A stretch of 64,000 nucleotides of DNA from Prorocentrum cordatum (taxonomy: Eukaryota > Sar > Dinophyceae > Prorocentrales > Prorocentraceae), in the NCBI GenBank assembly GCA_963575745.1, contig CAUYUJ010007435.1, positions 5,282-69,281 on the forward strand. Direction: 5' to 3'. Positions within the stretch are counted from its first letter, which is position 1. Each line of letters begins with the position of its first letter. Positions 52,812 through 62,748 of the stretch are shown piece after piece. A program made the position numbers and the translations under genes. The notes beneath the pieces were generated by a model. It searched no databases. It had not been told where the DNA came from and worked only from the letters and a program-made list of their open reading frames with translations.

Positions 52812-52996
52812 CTCCAGACTTCGTAATAAAAGGGAGGGGGTCTCAACCCTCCCAGGCGAGAAGTTTCAGACCCCCCCCCCTCCCGTGGGAGAACCCTCCA
52901 AAACATCGTCCCCAGGCCCCCCCAGGCCCGCCAAGATAGCCTGGAAGAGACCCCCTCCCGAAATGAGACCTCCCTCCCTTTATACGAAATCTGGAG
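52812..52996 (+). mobile_element. Foldback element, 185 bp
   Basis: Arms CTCCAGACTTCGTAATAAAA...GGGGGTCTCA and, inverted, CTCCAGATTTCGTATAAAGG...GGAGGTCTCA. Arm length is about 40 bp. Confidence 0.7.
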
Positions 52997-53871
52997 TACC
53001 TGCTCTCGAGGCTGCGAACTTGTTCTGCCCACGTCGGGTGTCGGGGAGCATCCGCCCCTGGTTGCCATCACGACCCAGGGGGGGGGACCCCAGGGCTCCC
53101 AAGGCGGCCTGGGAGCTGGCAGCACTCCCGAGACTCGGCGTGAGACATCGAGACGTGGAGGGGAACACCCGATCGCAGATGCCAGCCCAATATGTGCTGA
53201 GTCAGCCCTCGTGACAGGCCGATGCGTCAGGGTCCCTGGCCCGAGAAGGAGCCCAAACACCCCGCTGCGGCTTCCTTGGGAGACCTGGGTGTCTGGGACT
53301 CTCGGCCAGGAGCACTTCTGTCAGCACCCGAGGCTGGGAGGTATCGAAATAGAGACTGTACCGGACGCGTGAGCCAAAACGGCTTCGCGGCACGCTGCGG
53401 GAACAGTGAACCGAGAGAAGAAGTGAGGACGACGAGGAGAGAGGATGTAACGAGCGATGGAGAGGCGCCTGCAAGTTGCCCGAGCACGTCCTGTTACGGA
53501 GGAGAGAGGAGGGAGGAGGGAGAGGGAAGAGGGAGGAGGGAGGAGGAGCAGGCATAGGACGACAAGGTGGTCTCCTCCTCCTCCTCCTGGAGTTGTGTGG
53601 GGGGTCCTTGAGGCCTGGAGGGATGGTGCATAGAGTTCAGGAGGGAAGGTCTCGAGACATGGACGCGGCGGTCCTCGAATCGTAGATTCGGGGGGGTCCT
53701 CGAAACCTGCCAGGGAGTACGACTATTATACGAGCGCCCACCTCGCAACGGAGGGGCAGGGGCGGGACCATGAGAACATGATGAAGGGGGAGCGCGAGCC
53801 CCGCGGGCCACGTGAACCCTGCAAGCCCCATGAGTCCAATGAGACGCATGAGCCCTACGACCCCTTAATGC
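52997..53871. other. Unassigned 0.9 kb
   Basis: A short GGA array lies at 53500-53555 and a TCC run at 53572-53588. 53790-53860 has loose CATGAGTCC/CCTACGA repeats. No gene recognised. Confidence 0.4.
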
Positions 53872-54061
53872 AGGATGACGATTAATAAAAAATGGGAGAG
53901 AACGATTAAAACATAGTTTTCTGCTATGTCTGCACCATTTTCTGACTGGAGGAGAACGATTAAAAGAAATAGTTCTCCAGCCCGCGGCCGGTTTTTTCTG
54001 ATCGTCATCCCGGGCGCCGCCGCGTGAACACGACCCCCGGTCATTTATCAATCGTCATCCT
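53872..54061 (+). mobile_element. Foldback element, 190 bp, AT-richer than surroundings
   Basis: Ends AGGATGACGATTAATAAA and, inverted, AGGATGACGATTGATAAA. Internal GGAGAACGATTAAAA repeats are also present. The CGATTA motif recurs in the interior. Confidence 0.65.
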
Positions 54062-54339
54062 CCATTATGTGCCCTACGAGCCCTGGGAATCACATGAGTC
54101 CAGAGAGCCATAAGGACCGCAGCGGCACTGCCGCAGCGGCGGCGGAGCAGCAGCGGCACCCCCGCCTGCGCACGCGCGGCGGGCGCCGCCCCGCCCGCGC
54201 GCGGGCCGCCGCCGCCGCCGCCGCGCCGCCGCCGGGCTCGGGCGGCGCGCGCCCTCGACGCCGCGCCGCTGCGGGGCCGCGCTGGCGGCGCTCGCGGCCG
54301 GGGCCGCCGGGAGCGGTGGGGGCGCGGCTCCTCGCGGGA
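54062..54339. other. Extremely GC-rich stretch
   Basis: Open in nearly all frames, Ala/Arg/Gly/Pro-rich. No domain; not called as a gene. Confidence 0.4.
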
Positions 54340-54512
54340 GGAGGAGGGGGAGGAGGAGGAGGAGGAGGGGGAGGAGGAGGAGGAGGAGGAGGAGGAGGAG
54401 GAGGAGGAGGAGGAGGAGGAGGAGGAGGAGGAGGAGAGGAGGAGGAGGAGGGAGGAGGGACGAGGGAGGAGGGAGGGGGGGAGGGAGGAGGGAGGAGGGA
54501 GGAGGGAGGAGG
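54340..54512 (+). repeat. GGA array
   Basis: GGA then GGGA/GGAGGGA units. Confidence 0.95.
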
Positions 54513-54689
54513 AGGCCACGGCGTGCACTCCTCGTGCTGCCACGGGGAGCGCCGGGCAGGGAGCGGAGGGGGCTCCTTCTGGGCCACGGCGGGCCTTGGC
54601 CACGAAGAGGCTCTCCCCGCCCGCAGGTCTCAGCGGCCCGACAGGCCGAGCCCATGCTCAAGCCAGAAGTGATCCTTGTCTCAGCGTCT

Positions 54690-54915
54690 TAGGAGGAGGG
54701 GGAGGAGGAGGAGGAGGAGGAGGAGGAGGAGGAGGAGGAGGAGGAGGAGGAGGAGGAGGAGGGAGGAGGAGGAGGAGGAGGAGGGGGAGGAGGGGAGGGG
54801 GAGGGGGAGGGGGAGTGGGAGGAGGAGGAGGAGGAGGAGGAGGAGGAGGAGGAGTGAGGAGGAGGAGGAGGAGGAGGAGGAGGAGGAGGGGGAGGGGGAG
54901 GGGGAGGAGGAGGAG
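54690..54915 (+). repeat. GGA / GGGGGA array
   Basis: GGA units with GGGGGA blocks. Confidence 0.95.
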
Positions 54916-55204
54916 GATTGGCTGTGGCCCTGCCAACGGGGCTCGTACTTCTGGGGTCAGAGTTGGAGCTCACGTCCGCTGTTGCTTGGCCGCGCTCCCA
55001 AAAAAGATGCGGAGGGGAGCCGGATCACTGGAGGCCCCCCCTGGCGGAAGCCACAGGGGGGGGGGAAAGCTCGTGGGAGGGGAGCGTCGAGCTTGAATCG
55101 GCAAGATCTGATCCCAAGCTCCAGGCCCACGGGCCCTCCCCCCCCGCCCCCGATGGGATGGGTCTCAGGGTCCCTCGGACGCCCCCCCCCTCCCCAGATG
55201 GGAT

Positions 55205-55344
55205 GGGGGCGACGACGACGACGACGACGACGACGACCACGACCACGACGACGACGTCCACGACGACGACGACGATGACGACCACGATGACGACGACCAC
55301 GACCACGACGACGACGACGACCACGACGACGACGACCACGACGA

Positions 55345-55378
<34 letters not shown>

Positions 55379-55389
55379 CACGACCACGA

Positions 55390-55429
<40 letters not shown>

Positions 55430-55512
55430 CACGACGACGACGACGACGACGACCACGACCACGACAACGACGACGACGACGACGACCACGACCACGACCA
55501 CGACGACGACGG
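55205..55512 (+). repeat. CGA/CCA trinucleotide array
   Basis: CGACGA and CCACGA units. Gives poly-Thr, poly-Val or poly-Arg frames; not coding. Confidence 0.95.
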
Positions 55513-55689
55513 AGACACCGTCCGCTCCGGCTCCCTGAAGCCACGCCACGCCCAGAGGGGAGACGACGACAGGAAGACATCGTCGACGATGATGTTGCTT
55601 CTCCTCCTCCCTCCGTCCCTCTCCTCGTCCCTCCCTCCGCGTTCCTTGGCCCTCTCTTCCCTACCTCGCTCCCTTATCTCACTTCCTCT

Positions 55690-55732
55690 CCTCCTCCTCC
55701 TCCTCCTCCTCCTCCTCCTCCTCCTCCTCCTG
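55690..55732 (+). repeat. TCC array
   Basis: About 14 TCC units. Confidence 0.9.
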
Positions 55733-56207
55733 GATCGGGGGGGAGGGCCGGATCCCATACCCACCACCGCACGCCCACAAGGGAACACCCTACCACGCCA
55801 CGCCCATAGAGGGGGGGGGGGAATTGCGCGAGGGGGGGGGGTCCAAACCCTGGATCATATCGCCAATCAATGGGCGACAGGCCCTCGGTTGCGAAAGCGT
55901 GCGTGCTTGTGTGTGTGTGGGGTGGGCCATCGCGCCCCTATCGGCGATGAATGGGCGATTGAGAGTCGATGCGTCCCCCCTCGGCCGATCCCCCCTCAAT
56001 GATCCTCGTCGTCTGGTTCCACAATTGTGGTCTCGGGTGGCCCTCTGGGACGATCCAGGCACCCGCAGAAACCTATCGGCGAGGCGCAGCCGCTGGAACG
56101 CACCCTGAGGCTGAAACACGCGACGAACCAACGAGAACGCCCGAAAACTTCGAACCTCCAGACTATCTCCACGTACCGTTACCCGTGAAGATGGAGGAGC
56201 CTCCATG
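55733..56207 (-). other. Unassigned, with a minus-strand frame of normal complexity
   Basis: A minus frame from ATG at 56206 reads MEAPPSSRVTVRGDSLEVRS then FRAFSLVRRVFQPQGAFQRL and remains open to about 55790. It starts next to the foldback element at 56208. Loosely similar sequence (CCAAGGGGTGCGCCTCGTCG against CCAGCGGCTGCGCCTCGCCG) lies at about 56490-56525 on minus, so it may be a repeat. No domain recognised. Confidence 0.3.
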
Positions 56208-56386
56208 ATTCGAGTAGGGGATCGACTACAGAATTGATTTACCCCAGAAAAGATGTTTCTAGTCGATTCCAGGGAGAATTTTGAAACCTTCGCAGATCTA
56301 CGACCATTTTACGTATCTTTGTTAAAGATTCGACGTGGCAGCCATTCTGGGGTACATCAATTCTGTAGTCGATTTCCTACTCGAAT
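56208..56386 (+). mobile_element. Foldback element, 179 bp with 42-bp arms
   Basis: Left arm ATTCGAGTAGGGGATCGACT...ACCCCAGAA; inverted right arm ATTCGAGTAGGAAATCGACT...ACCCCAGAA. Only about three mismatches in 42 bp. The target duplication is unclear. Confidence 0.85.
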
Positions 56387-56645
56387 GCTGCCCCCCTGAG
56401 CCCACCCCCCGCTAATGTTGCCCTGGCTTTCGGGCCACAACTCGGGCCTCTGGCGACCGTTCGGAGCTCATTCCGGCAACCCCTGGCATGCTCTCGACGA
56501 GGCGCACCCCTTGGAAACAACCCCGGGCCTCGACAGCGTTCGACAACTCCCGAAATCACTGTGGAAAACGGCCCGCCCTGACGCCTGACGGTGCCACGCG
56601 ACACGCGCAGCAGTCGTTCCCGACCGTGCGACTGCGACCCTTGGT

Positions 56646-56805
56646 TTAAGTCGGGCCTGTCCCCCTACAGGGGCATTTTCGGCGGAAAATTATAAATACT
56701 CAAAAACAACTCCCCGAATGCTCGCACACAGTCCAAAAATAGTCCCCAGACTATTTCTGGACTATTTTTGAGTATCCCTCCTGTAGAGGGACAGGCCCGA
56801 CTTAA
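56646..56805 (+). mobile_element. MITE-1, copy 3 (160 bp)
   Basis: Inverted ends TTAAGTCGGGCCTGTCCCCC and TTAAGTCGGGCCTGTCCCTC. A perfect 8-bp target duplication CCCTTGGT lies at 56638-56645 and 56806-56813. The interior has AAAAATAGTCCCCAGACTAT. An 8-bp duplication is typical of hAT-type transposons. Confidence 0.92.
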
Positions 56806-56813
56806 CCCTTGGT

Positions 56814-57479
56814 CCTCGATGCCTCCTCCCTCTCGGCCCCCCCGCGCTCCTCTCAGCGCCTCGGGGCGCTGCCCGCGCCGCTGCCGCGGCTGGCGCCACT
56901 GACGCGGACCGCCGCGGCCCGCTGCCCCGCGGGCGCGGCCACGGCACCGCCTGCCGCGGGGAGCCGACCAGCCATAACTGGGGGACCCCCCTGGGGGAAC
57001 CCATCGCATCGACGATCTCTCGAGAGGGGTGTCGAAATCGCTGGGTCCCCCAGGGGGATAAGGACCACAGCTCCCCTAGTTGTGGCTGGCGCCACGGAGG
57101 CCCCTCCTCCTGCTCCTCCTCCTCCTTCTCCTCCTCCTCCTCCTCCTCGTCTCGCTCGGCATCCTCGTGTGACTTCCGGGCGAAGTGGGCCACGTTGCTT
57201 AGACTCCGGCAAAACCTTCGCCATATCGGCTGGACCTGATGTTCCTCGGCCACTTGCCCGCACGTGGGAATACCCCCCCGAGATCGGACCAACACCATTG
57301 CGATACCCATACTTGTTGAGAAGCAAGAGAACGTCAGAAACAACCAAATTCGCTGGCCCAACGGGCCAGAGGCGTGCTAGGATCTCTGGAAACAGGTTAA
57401 CAATATTTCTAATTCGCGCGCGCGTGGCGGTCCCTGGGGACTCCTGGACGAAAAAAACCCGGCCGATGCCCGGGCGATG
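56814..57479. other. Unassigned 0.7 kb
   Basis: GC-rich frames on both strands without domains. A TCC run lies at 57105-57150. No gene recognised. Confidence 0.4.
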
Positions 57480-58115
57480 CCCGGCTGACTCCCCCAGGGC
57501 GCTCCAGGAGCACGCCAAGAGGGCGCCGGGACGCCCCCGTATACACGGCCCAAGAGGCCCCGAGTCGCCGAAAGATAGTTCCAAGACGCTCAACATGGTC
57601 TCCAGATGGCCCGAGACACCCACGATGACTTCCAGACGGCCCACGACGCGTACAAGACCCCCGAAGAGGCCACAAAGAGGCCTCCCAAGGGAGTCCCAAG
57701 AGGGCCCCGAGAGGCCAACATCGTCAGTTTTACGTTTGGAAGATCTTGGCCTTCTCGCCTTTTCGGCTTTCCAGCGCTCTAAGACGGCCCAAGAGGCCCC
57801 CGAGACTGCCCCAAGACGGCCCAAGAAGCCTCCAAGAGGGCTCCAAGACGGCCCAAGATGGCCCCAAGACAGCCGAAGTGGCGCCCAAGATGGCCCAAGC
57901 GGGCTCAAAACGGCCCCAAGAGGGGTCCAAGACCGGGACCAGGAACGGAAAAGTCGAGCCTTCAGCCCCAAGAAGCCCCCCGGAGGCCCCAAGAGAGGCC
58001 TGAAGGGGCCCCCAAGAGGCACCCCAAGAAGCCCAAAAGGCCCCCAAGAGGCCCCAACCTCGGCCCCCGAGAGGCCTCAGAACTGCCTCCCCGAGGCCCC
58101 CAAGAGGCGATAACA
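57480..58115 (+). repeat. CCCAAGAGGCCCC minisatellite (about 630 bp)
   Basis: Imperfect 18-24-bp units on GGCCCCAAGAGG / GCCCCAAGACGG. Open in most frames (PRGPQEA-type peptides). Related tracts at 20.6, 27.4, 49.8 and 51.9 kb show a dispersed family in both orientations. Confidence 0.85.
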
Positions 58116-58839
58116 TAACACGGAATACCAGAGTGCCGCACAAACCGAACGGGCATGCCATGTGCACGCCAACATCTGAACATACAGGGCTGAGAACCTG
58201 CCAACTCGCCCTTGAACGACGCCGATCGGCACGCGCCCAGGCCAACATCGACCAGGGTATGAACGCATGCTGGTCTCCGCGCAGCCGTCACCAAAGAGTT
58301 CGCCCAACGTCGCCATCCGACGGGTGCTGCGGTAGAGCCGCGACAGAGGCTGGAGCCCCCCGGCCGCCGCGGGAAAGCTCAGCACACGATCTGAGGCTCA
58401 TCGCCCTGGACGAGCCTCGAGCCGCGTATGTGCTTGAGGGGAGGGCGACGGGGGAAGTGGAACAGGGGGGGCGGGGAAGCGGCAGAGGAGAAGGGGAAAG
58501 AGGAGGAGGTGGAAGAGGATGGCGCGACGCTACGGGCGCAACCGCGCGCCCTCCAGCCTGCGCAAAATGAAACAAGGAGGGTGGAGGAGGGCGGAAAGGG
58601 TGGGCGGAGGAGATTGGGGGAGAGCGAAAAGGGAGGGCGCAAGAGGGTGCAGCTGGAGGAGGAGGAATAGCGTAGCACTCCGCAGTTGCGGATAAGAGTG
58701 AAGGGGCGGCGAGGACGTCGTCAGTCTGCGAGGCTCTGAAGAAGCCAGCCGCAGGCGCCTAACTTTTACAAATTATGCAGTGATCCCGCCGCAGGTGCCG
58801 ATTTTTTCGTTAAAGCAATTTGGGTTGATCGCAAGGTGG
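58116..58839. other. Unassigned, purine-rich in part
   Basis: 58435-58670 is loosely GGA/GGGGGA-rich. No gene recognised. Confidence 0.4.
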
Positions 58840-59045
58840 TTCGCGGGTGGGTCGCGGGTGGGTCGCGGGCGGGTCGCGGGCCGGGTCGCGGATGCGTCGC
58901 GGGTGGGTCGCGTATGGGTCGCGGGTGAGTCGCGGGTGGGTCGCGGGCCGGGTCGCGGGGTGGGTCGCGGGTGGGTCGCGGGGTGGGTCGCGGGTGGGGT
59001 CGCGGGGTGGGTCGCGGGCGAGTCGCGGGCGGGTCGCGGGGGGGA
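58840..59045 (+). repeat. GGGTCGCGGGT tandem repeat
   Basis: About 18 units of roughly 11 bp (GGGTCGCGGGT and variants GGGTCGCGGGC and GAGTCGCGGGT). Confidence 0.9.
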
Positions 59046-59047
59046 CG

Positions 59048-59152
59048 ACGACAACAACAACAGCAACAACAACAGCAACAACACCAACACCAACACCAAC
59101 ACCAACACCAACAACAACATCACCAACACTAAGACCACCAACAACAACACCA
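59048..59152 (+). repeat. AAC/ACC trinucleotide array
   Basis: ACAACAACA then CAACACCAACACC units. Confidence 0.9.
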
Positions 59153-59319
59153 ACAAGCATAATCCCCACCACGGATCCTCACTTCAGCCACGCACCCAGG
59201 GAAAAGGAATGACCGCTCGGCCCCCTCACTGTGATCTCGGAACATCGGCGTAGCCACTACGTGGCGTCCCACCCGCCGCTCCCCTTCTAGGCCCGCCCTG
59301 GCCGCAGGCGAACCCGACG

Positions 59320-59425
59320 ATGGCAACGCGACGACGAGGACGAGGACGAGGACGAAACCGACGACGACGAGGACGAAACCGACGACAACGAGCACGAGGG
59401 CGAGGGCAAGGACGAGGGCGAGGAC

Positions 59426-59457
<32 letters not shown>

Positions 59458-59675
59458 CGAGGACTACGACGACGAGGACAACGACGACGGCGGCGGCGAC
59501 GACGGCGGCGACGACGGCGGAACTGGCGACGACGGTGCGCCTGCGCCGCCGCGGCGGCCCGCCGTCGGGCCGCTGCTCCGCCCGGGGGCGCCGCGGGCCG
59601 CGGCGTGGGCGGCGGGGGCGCTGGGCGCGGTGGGCCGCGGGCCACGACGATGACGTCGAGGGCGAGGACGACGAG

Positions 59676-59706
<31 letters not shown>

Positions 59707-59734
59707 ACGACGGCGGCGGCGGCGACGACGACGA

Positions 59735-59778
<44 letters not shown>

Positions 59779-59800
59779 GCGATGAAGACGACGACGGGGC
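59320..59800 (+). repeat. CGA trinucleotide arrays (two blocks)
   Basis: CGA/GGA-GAC units at 59320-59520 and 59645-59800, separated by about 120 bp of very GC-rich sequence. Confidence 0.9.
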
Positions 59801-59869
59801 ACTGCGGGCTCGGTGGCAGGCGGCGGGGCCATCGGACCTCGATCATCGAGCGCCTTTTTTATTTTTTTC

Positions 59870-60190
59870 CCCTACTCCTCCTCCTCCTGCTCCTCCTCCT
59901 CCTCCTCCTTCTGCCCCTCTTTCCAGATGTTACGAACAAATCCTCCTGCTCCTCCTGCTCAATCCTCGTCCCTCGTTCCTCGACCCCATCTCCTCCTCCT
60001 CCTCCTCCTCCTCCTGTTCCTCCCCCTTCTTCTCCTCCTCCTCCTCCTCAGTCCTCAATGCCCACTTCTCGTTTCTAGATCCTCGTCAGCGTCAGTCGAG
60101 GAGGCTCGAAGGCCCAGGAGGAGGAGGAGGAGGAGGAGGAGGCGGAGGAGGAGGAGGAGGAGGAGGAGGAGGAGGAGGAGGAGGAGGAGC
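59870..60190 (+). repeat. TCC blocks followed by a GGA block
   Basis: TCC at 59872-59915 and 59988-60055, then GGA at 60115-60188. The opposite purine strands could pair as a hairpin. Confidence 0.85.
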
Positions 60191-60439
60191 GCCACCCCCG
60201 CCGCCAACCGTTTGTATAGCGCCCCACACTCTACGGGGGGAAGAAATGGTCCTACCGTGTCTGGAACCCAAGGGCGGGAATCGGGCGCCTGGCCAACCCC
60301 TGGCCAACCCCCTGCCTGCCAACCCCTGCCGATCTGACTGTTCTGGAGCCCTCCAGAAGCCGACATCAATGAAAAACGTCTGCACGGTTTCGTCTGCAAC
60401 ACACGTTTGCGCGAGCGAGCCTCTGGGGCGGGCGGGCGA

Positions 60440-60690
60440 CGAGGAGGACGACGACGAGGACGAGGACGACGACGACCACCACCACCACGACCTCGACGAA
60501 CACTACGATCAGAGCGCCGAACATGACGACGACGAAGACGAGAACGAGAACGATAACGACGACGGACGCGGACGAGGACGAAGACGACGAAGGACGCGGA
60601 CCAGGACGAGGACAACGACAAGGATCAGGACGAGGACGAAGTGGACGACGACGAAGGCGGCAGCGGAAGCAGCGGTAGCGTCGAATAGGG
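60440..60690 (+). repeat. GAC/GAG array
   Basis: GACGAGGACGAC-type units, imperfect. Confidence 0.85.
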
Positions 60691-60719
60691 AGGGACGAGG
60701 GGAGAAGGGTTGAGAAGGA

Positions 60720-61320
<601 letters not shown>

Positions 61321-61799
61321 CGACAGGGACGGAAGATCGAGGAAGGGGAGAATCCGGGAGAATTCGGCGACGACGAAGTCGAGGTTCGCGCGACGAGGGA
61401 GCGCTGGCGCCACTGAGGCCCCGAAGCCCCCTGGCCCCCGGCGGGCGCGCCTCTGGGGAACCGCCAAGCCCGCAAGCTCCGCCCGCAACACCTCGATGCG
61501 GCCGCGCCTCGCGGCCAGCTCACCGTGCAGCGCGACCACGGCGCGCGCCTCGGCCCCGGCCGCGGCCGCCCGCGCCCGGCGTCGGCAGCGCCGCCGCGGG
61601 CGCCGCCGCCGCGGCCGCCGCCGTCTGGCGCCGCCGTCCGCAGAGGGCAGAAGGAGCGCCCTTACAATGAGCACGCCGCGTGGCGAAGCCCTTCAACCCT
61701 GAAAAAGTCTTCAGGACCCCCCCCCCTAGGGGGTGACATTTTTTCCGGCGGCCTCATGGAAGGACTGGGGTCCCACCGATAGGGGTCACTAATTATTTT
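61321..61799 (-). other. GC-rich block with a coiled-coil-like minus frame
   Basis: On minus, about 61570-61370 reads GAEARAVVALHGELAARRGR then IEVLRAELAGLAVPQ, heptad-like and of normal complexity. A GT donor (GTGAGC) also lies inside it. Possible exon, family unknown. 61720-61735 is a poly-C/poly-G run. Confidence 0.3.
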
Positions 61800-61891
61800 T
61801 CCAGGGAGGAGGAGGAAGGAGGAGGACGATGACGATGAGGAGGATGATGAAGTGAAGGATGATGAGGATGATGAGGATGAGGATGAGGATG

Positions 61892-61927
<36 letters not shown>

Positions 61928-61960
61928 TTGGTGCTGCTGCTGATGCTGATGATGATCCAT
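61800..61960 (+). repeat. GGA/GAT array
   Basis: GGA passing into GATGATGAT. Confidence 0.9.
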
Positions 61961-62748
61961 GCGTCAAAAAAGGTCAGGAACTCCCAGCTCGTACTGCCCC
62001 TCGGACCTAGGCGTTTCCCGATGGCCCTGCGGAAGCAACGCTCAGTCTCGTGCGCCACGGCGCACCCTCGCAGATTCGCCCGAGTGCCGAAAGAAATCAA
62101 CCGCCTCAGCCGAGGCCAGCGATCGACGGCTCGCAGCAGTCAGAGCTTCTCAGCACGCGCGGCAGCTAGCAACGCTACGGCTGCAGCGGGCTGGTACGCA
62201 GCAAGCTGTGCACTGCACCTGAGAAGCAACCCCGTCCTGGCACCAGGCCCGAAGGACTGACGTGGTTGCGGCTCAGGTCAACGGGGAACGATCCCGAGCG
62301 TGGGCGGACCTACGCTCCTGGTTCGCCCACCACGTCACGACTGACGGGAAGGCGTCGCCGTCGCGCACACGCGCGCCAGCAGCGACATTGGAACGGGCCA
62401 CGTGCGAAAACGCGTGGAAGCCGCGCAACGCGCAAAAGCGCGTGCACGGAGCAGTAGGCACCGCAATTGCACCGAGCATCGGGCGGCCATGCAAGCACGC
62501 CAGGGCCCGCCGACGCGTCGCTGCACCCGCTCTGCAGCGAGCCGACGGACGGCGCCAAGCGCAAGATACTGCCCAAGAGGGGCGGGAAGGAGTGAACCCT
62601 GGCGTGTGCCGAACCCCGCGGGGTACAGCCTACGCCGCGGGGTCCCTCACCCCCAGAGGCAGCAGCTCGGCGCAGGCATTCGTGATCCTCGGGCCCGCCT
62701 GCGACACGAGCAGAGGCGGCAGGAAAGGAACCCAGGAGTGTGCAGAGT
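61961..62748. other. Unassigned, with a 134-bp diverged tandem repeat
   Basis: GAACCCTGGCGTGTGC at 62594 and GAACCCAGGAGTGTGC at 62728 begin two related units (on plus NPGVCRTPRGTAYAAGSL and TQECAEFTRGCAYPTGSL). Frames on plus are open but no domain is recognised. Confidence 0.4.

Noticed and set aside
53369-53390. Possible second spliced-leader relic on minus (AAGCCGTTTTGGCTCAC)
   Set aside because: Several mismatches to DinoSL, and no gene or element start follows it. Chance is a fair explanation.
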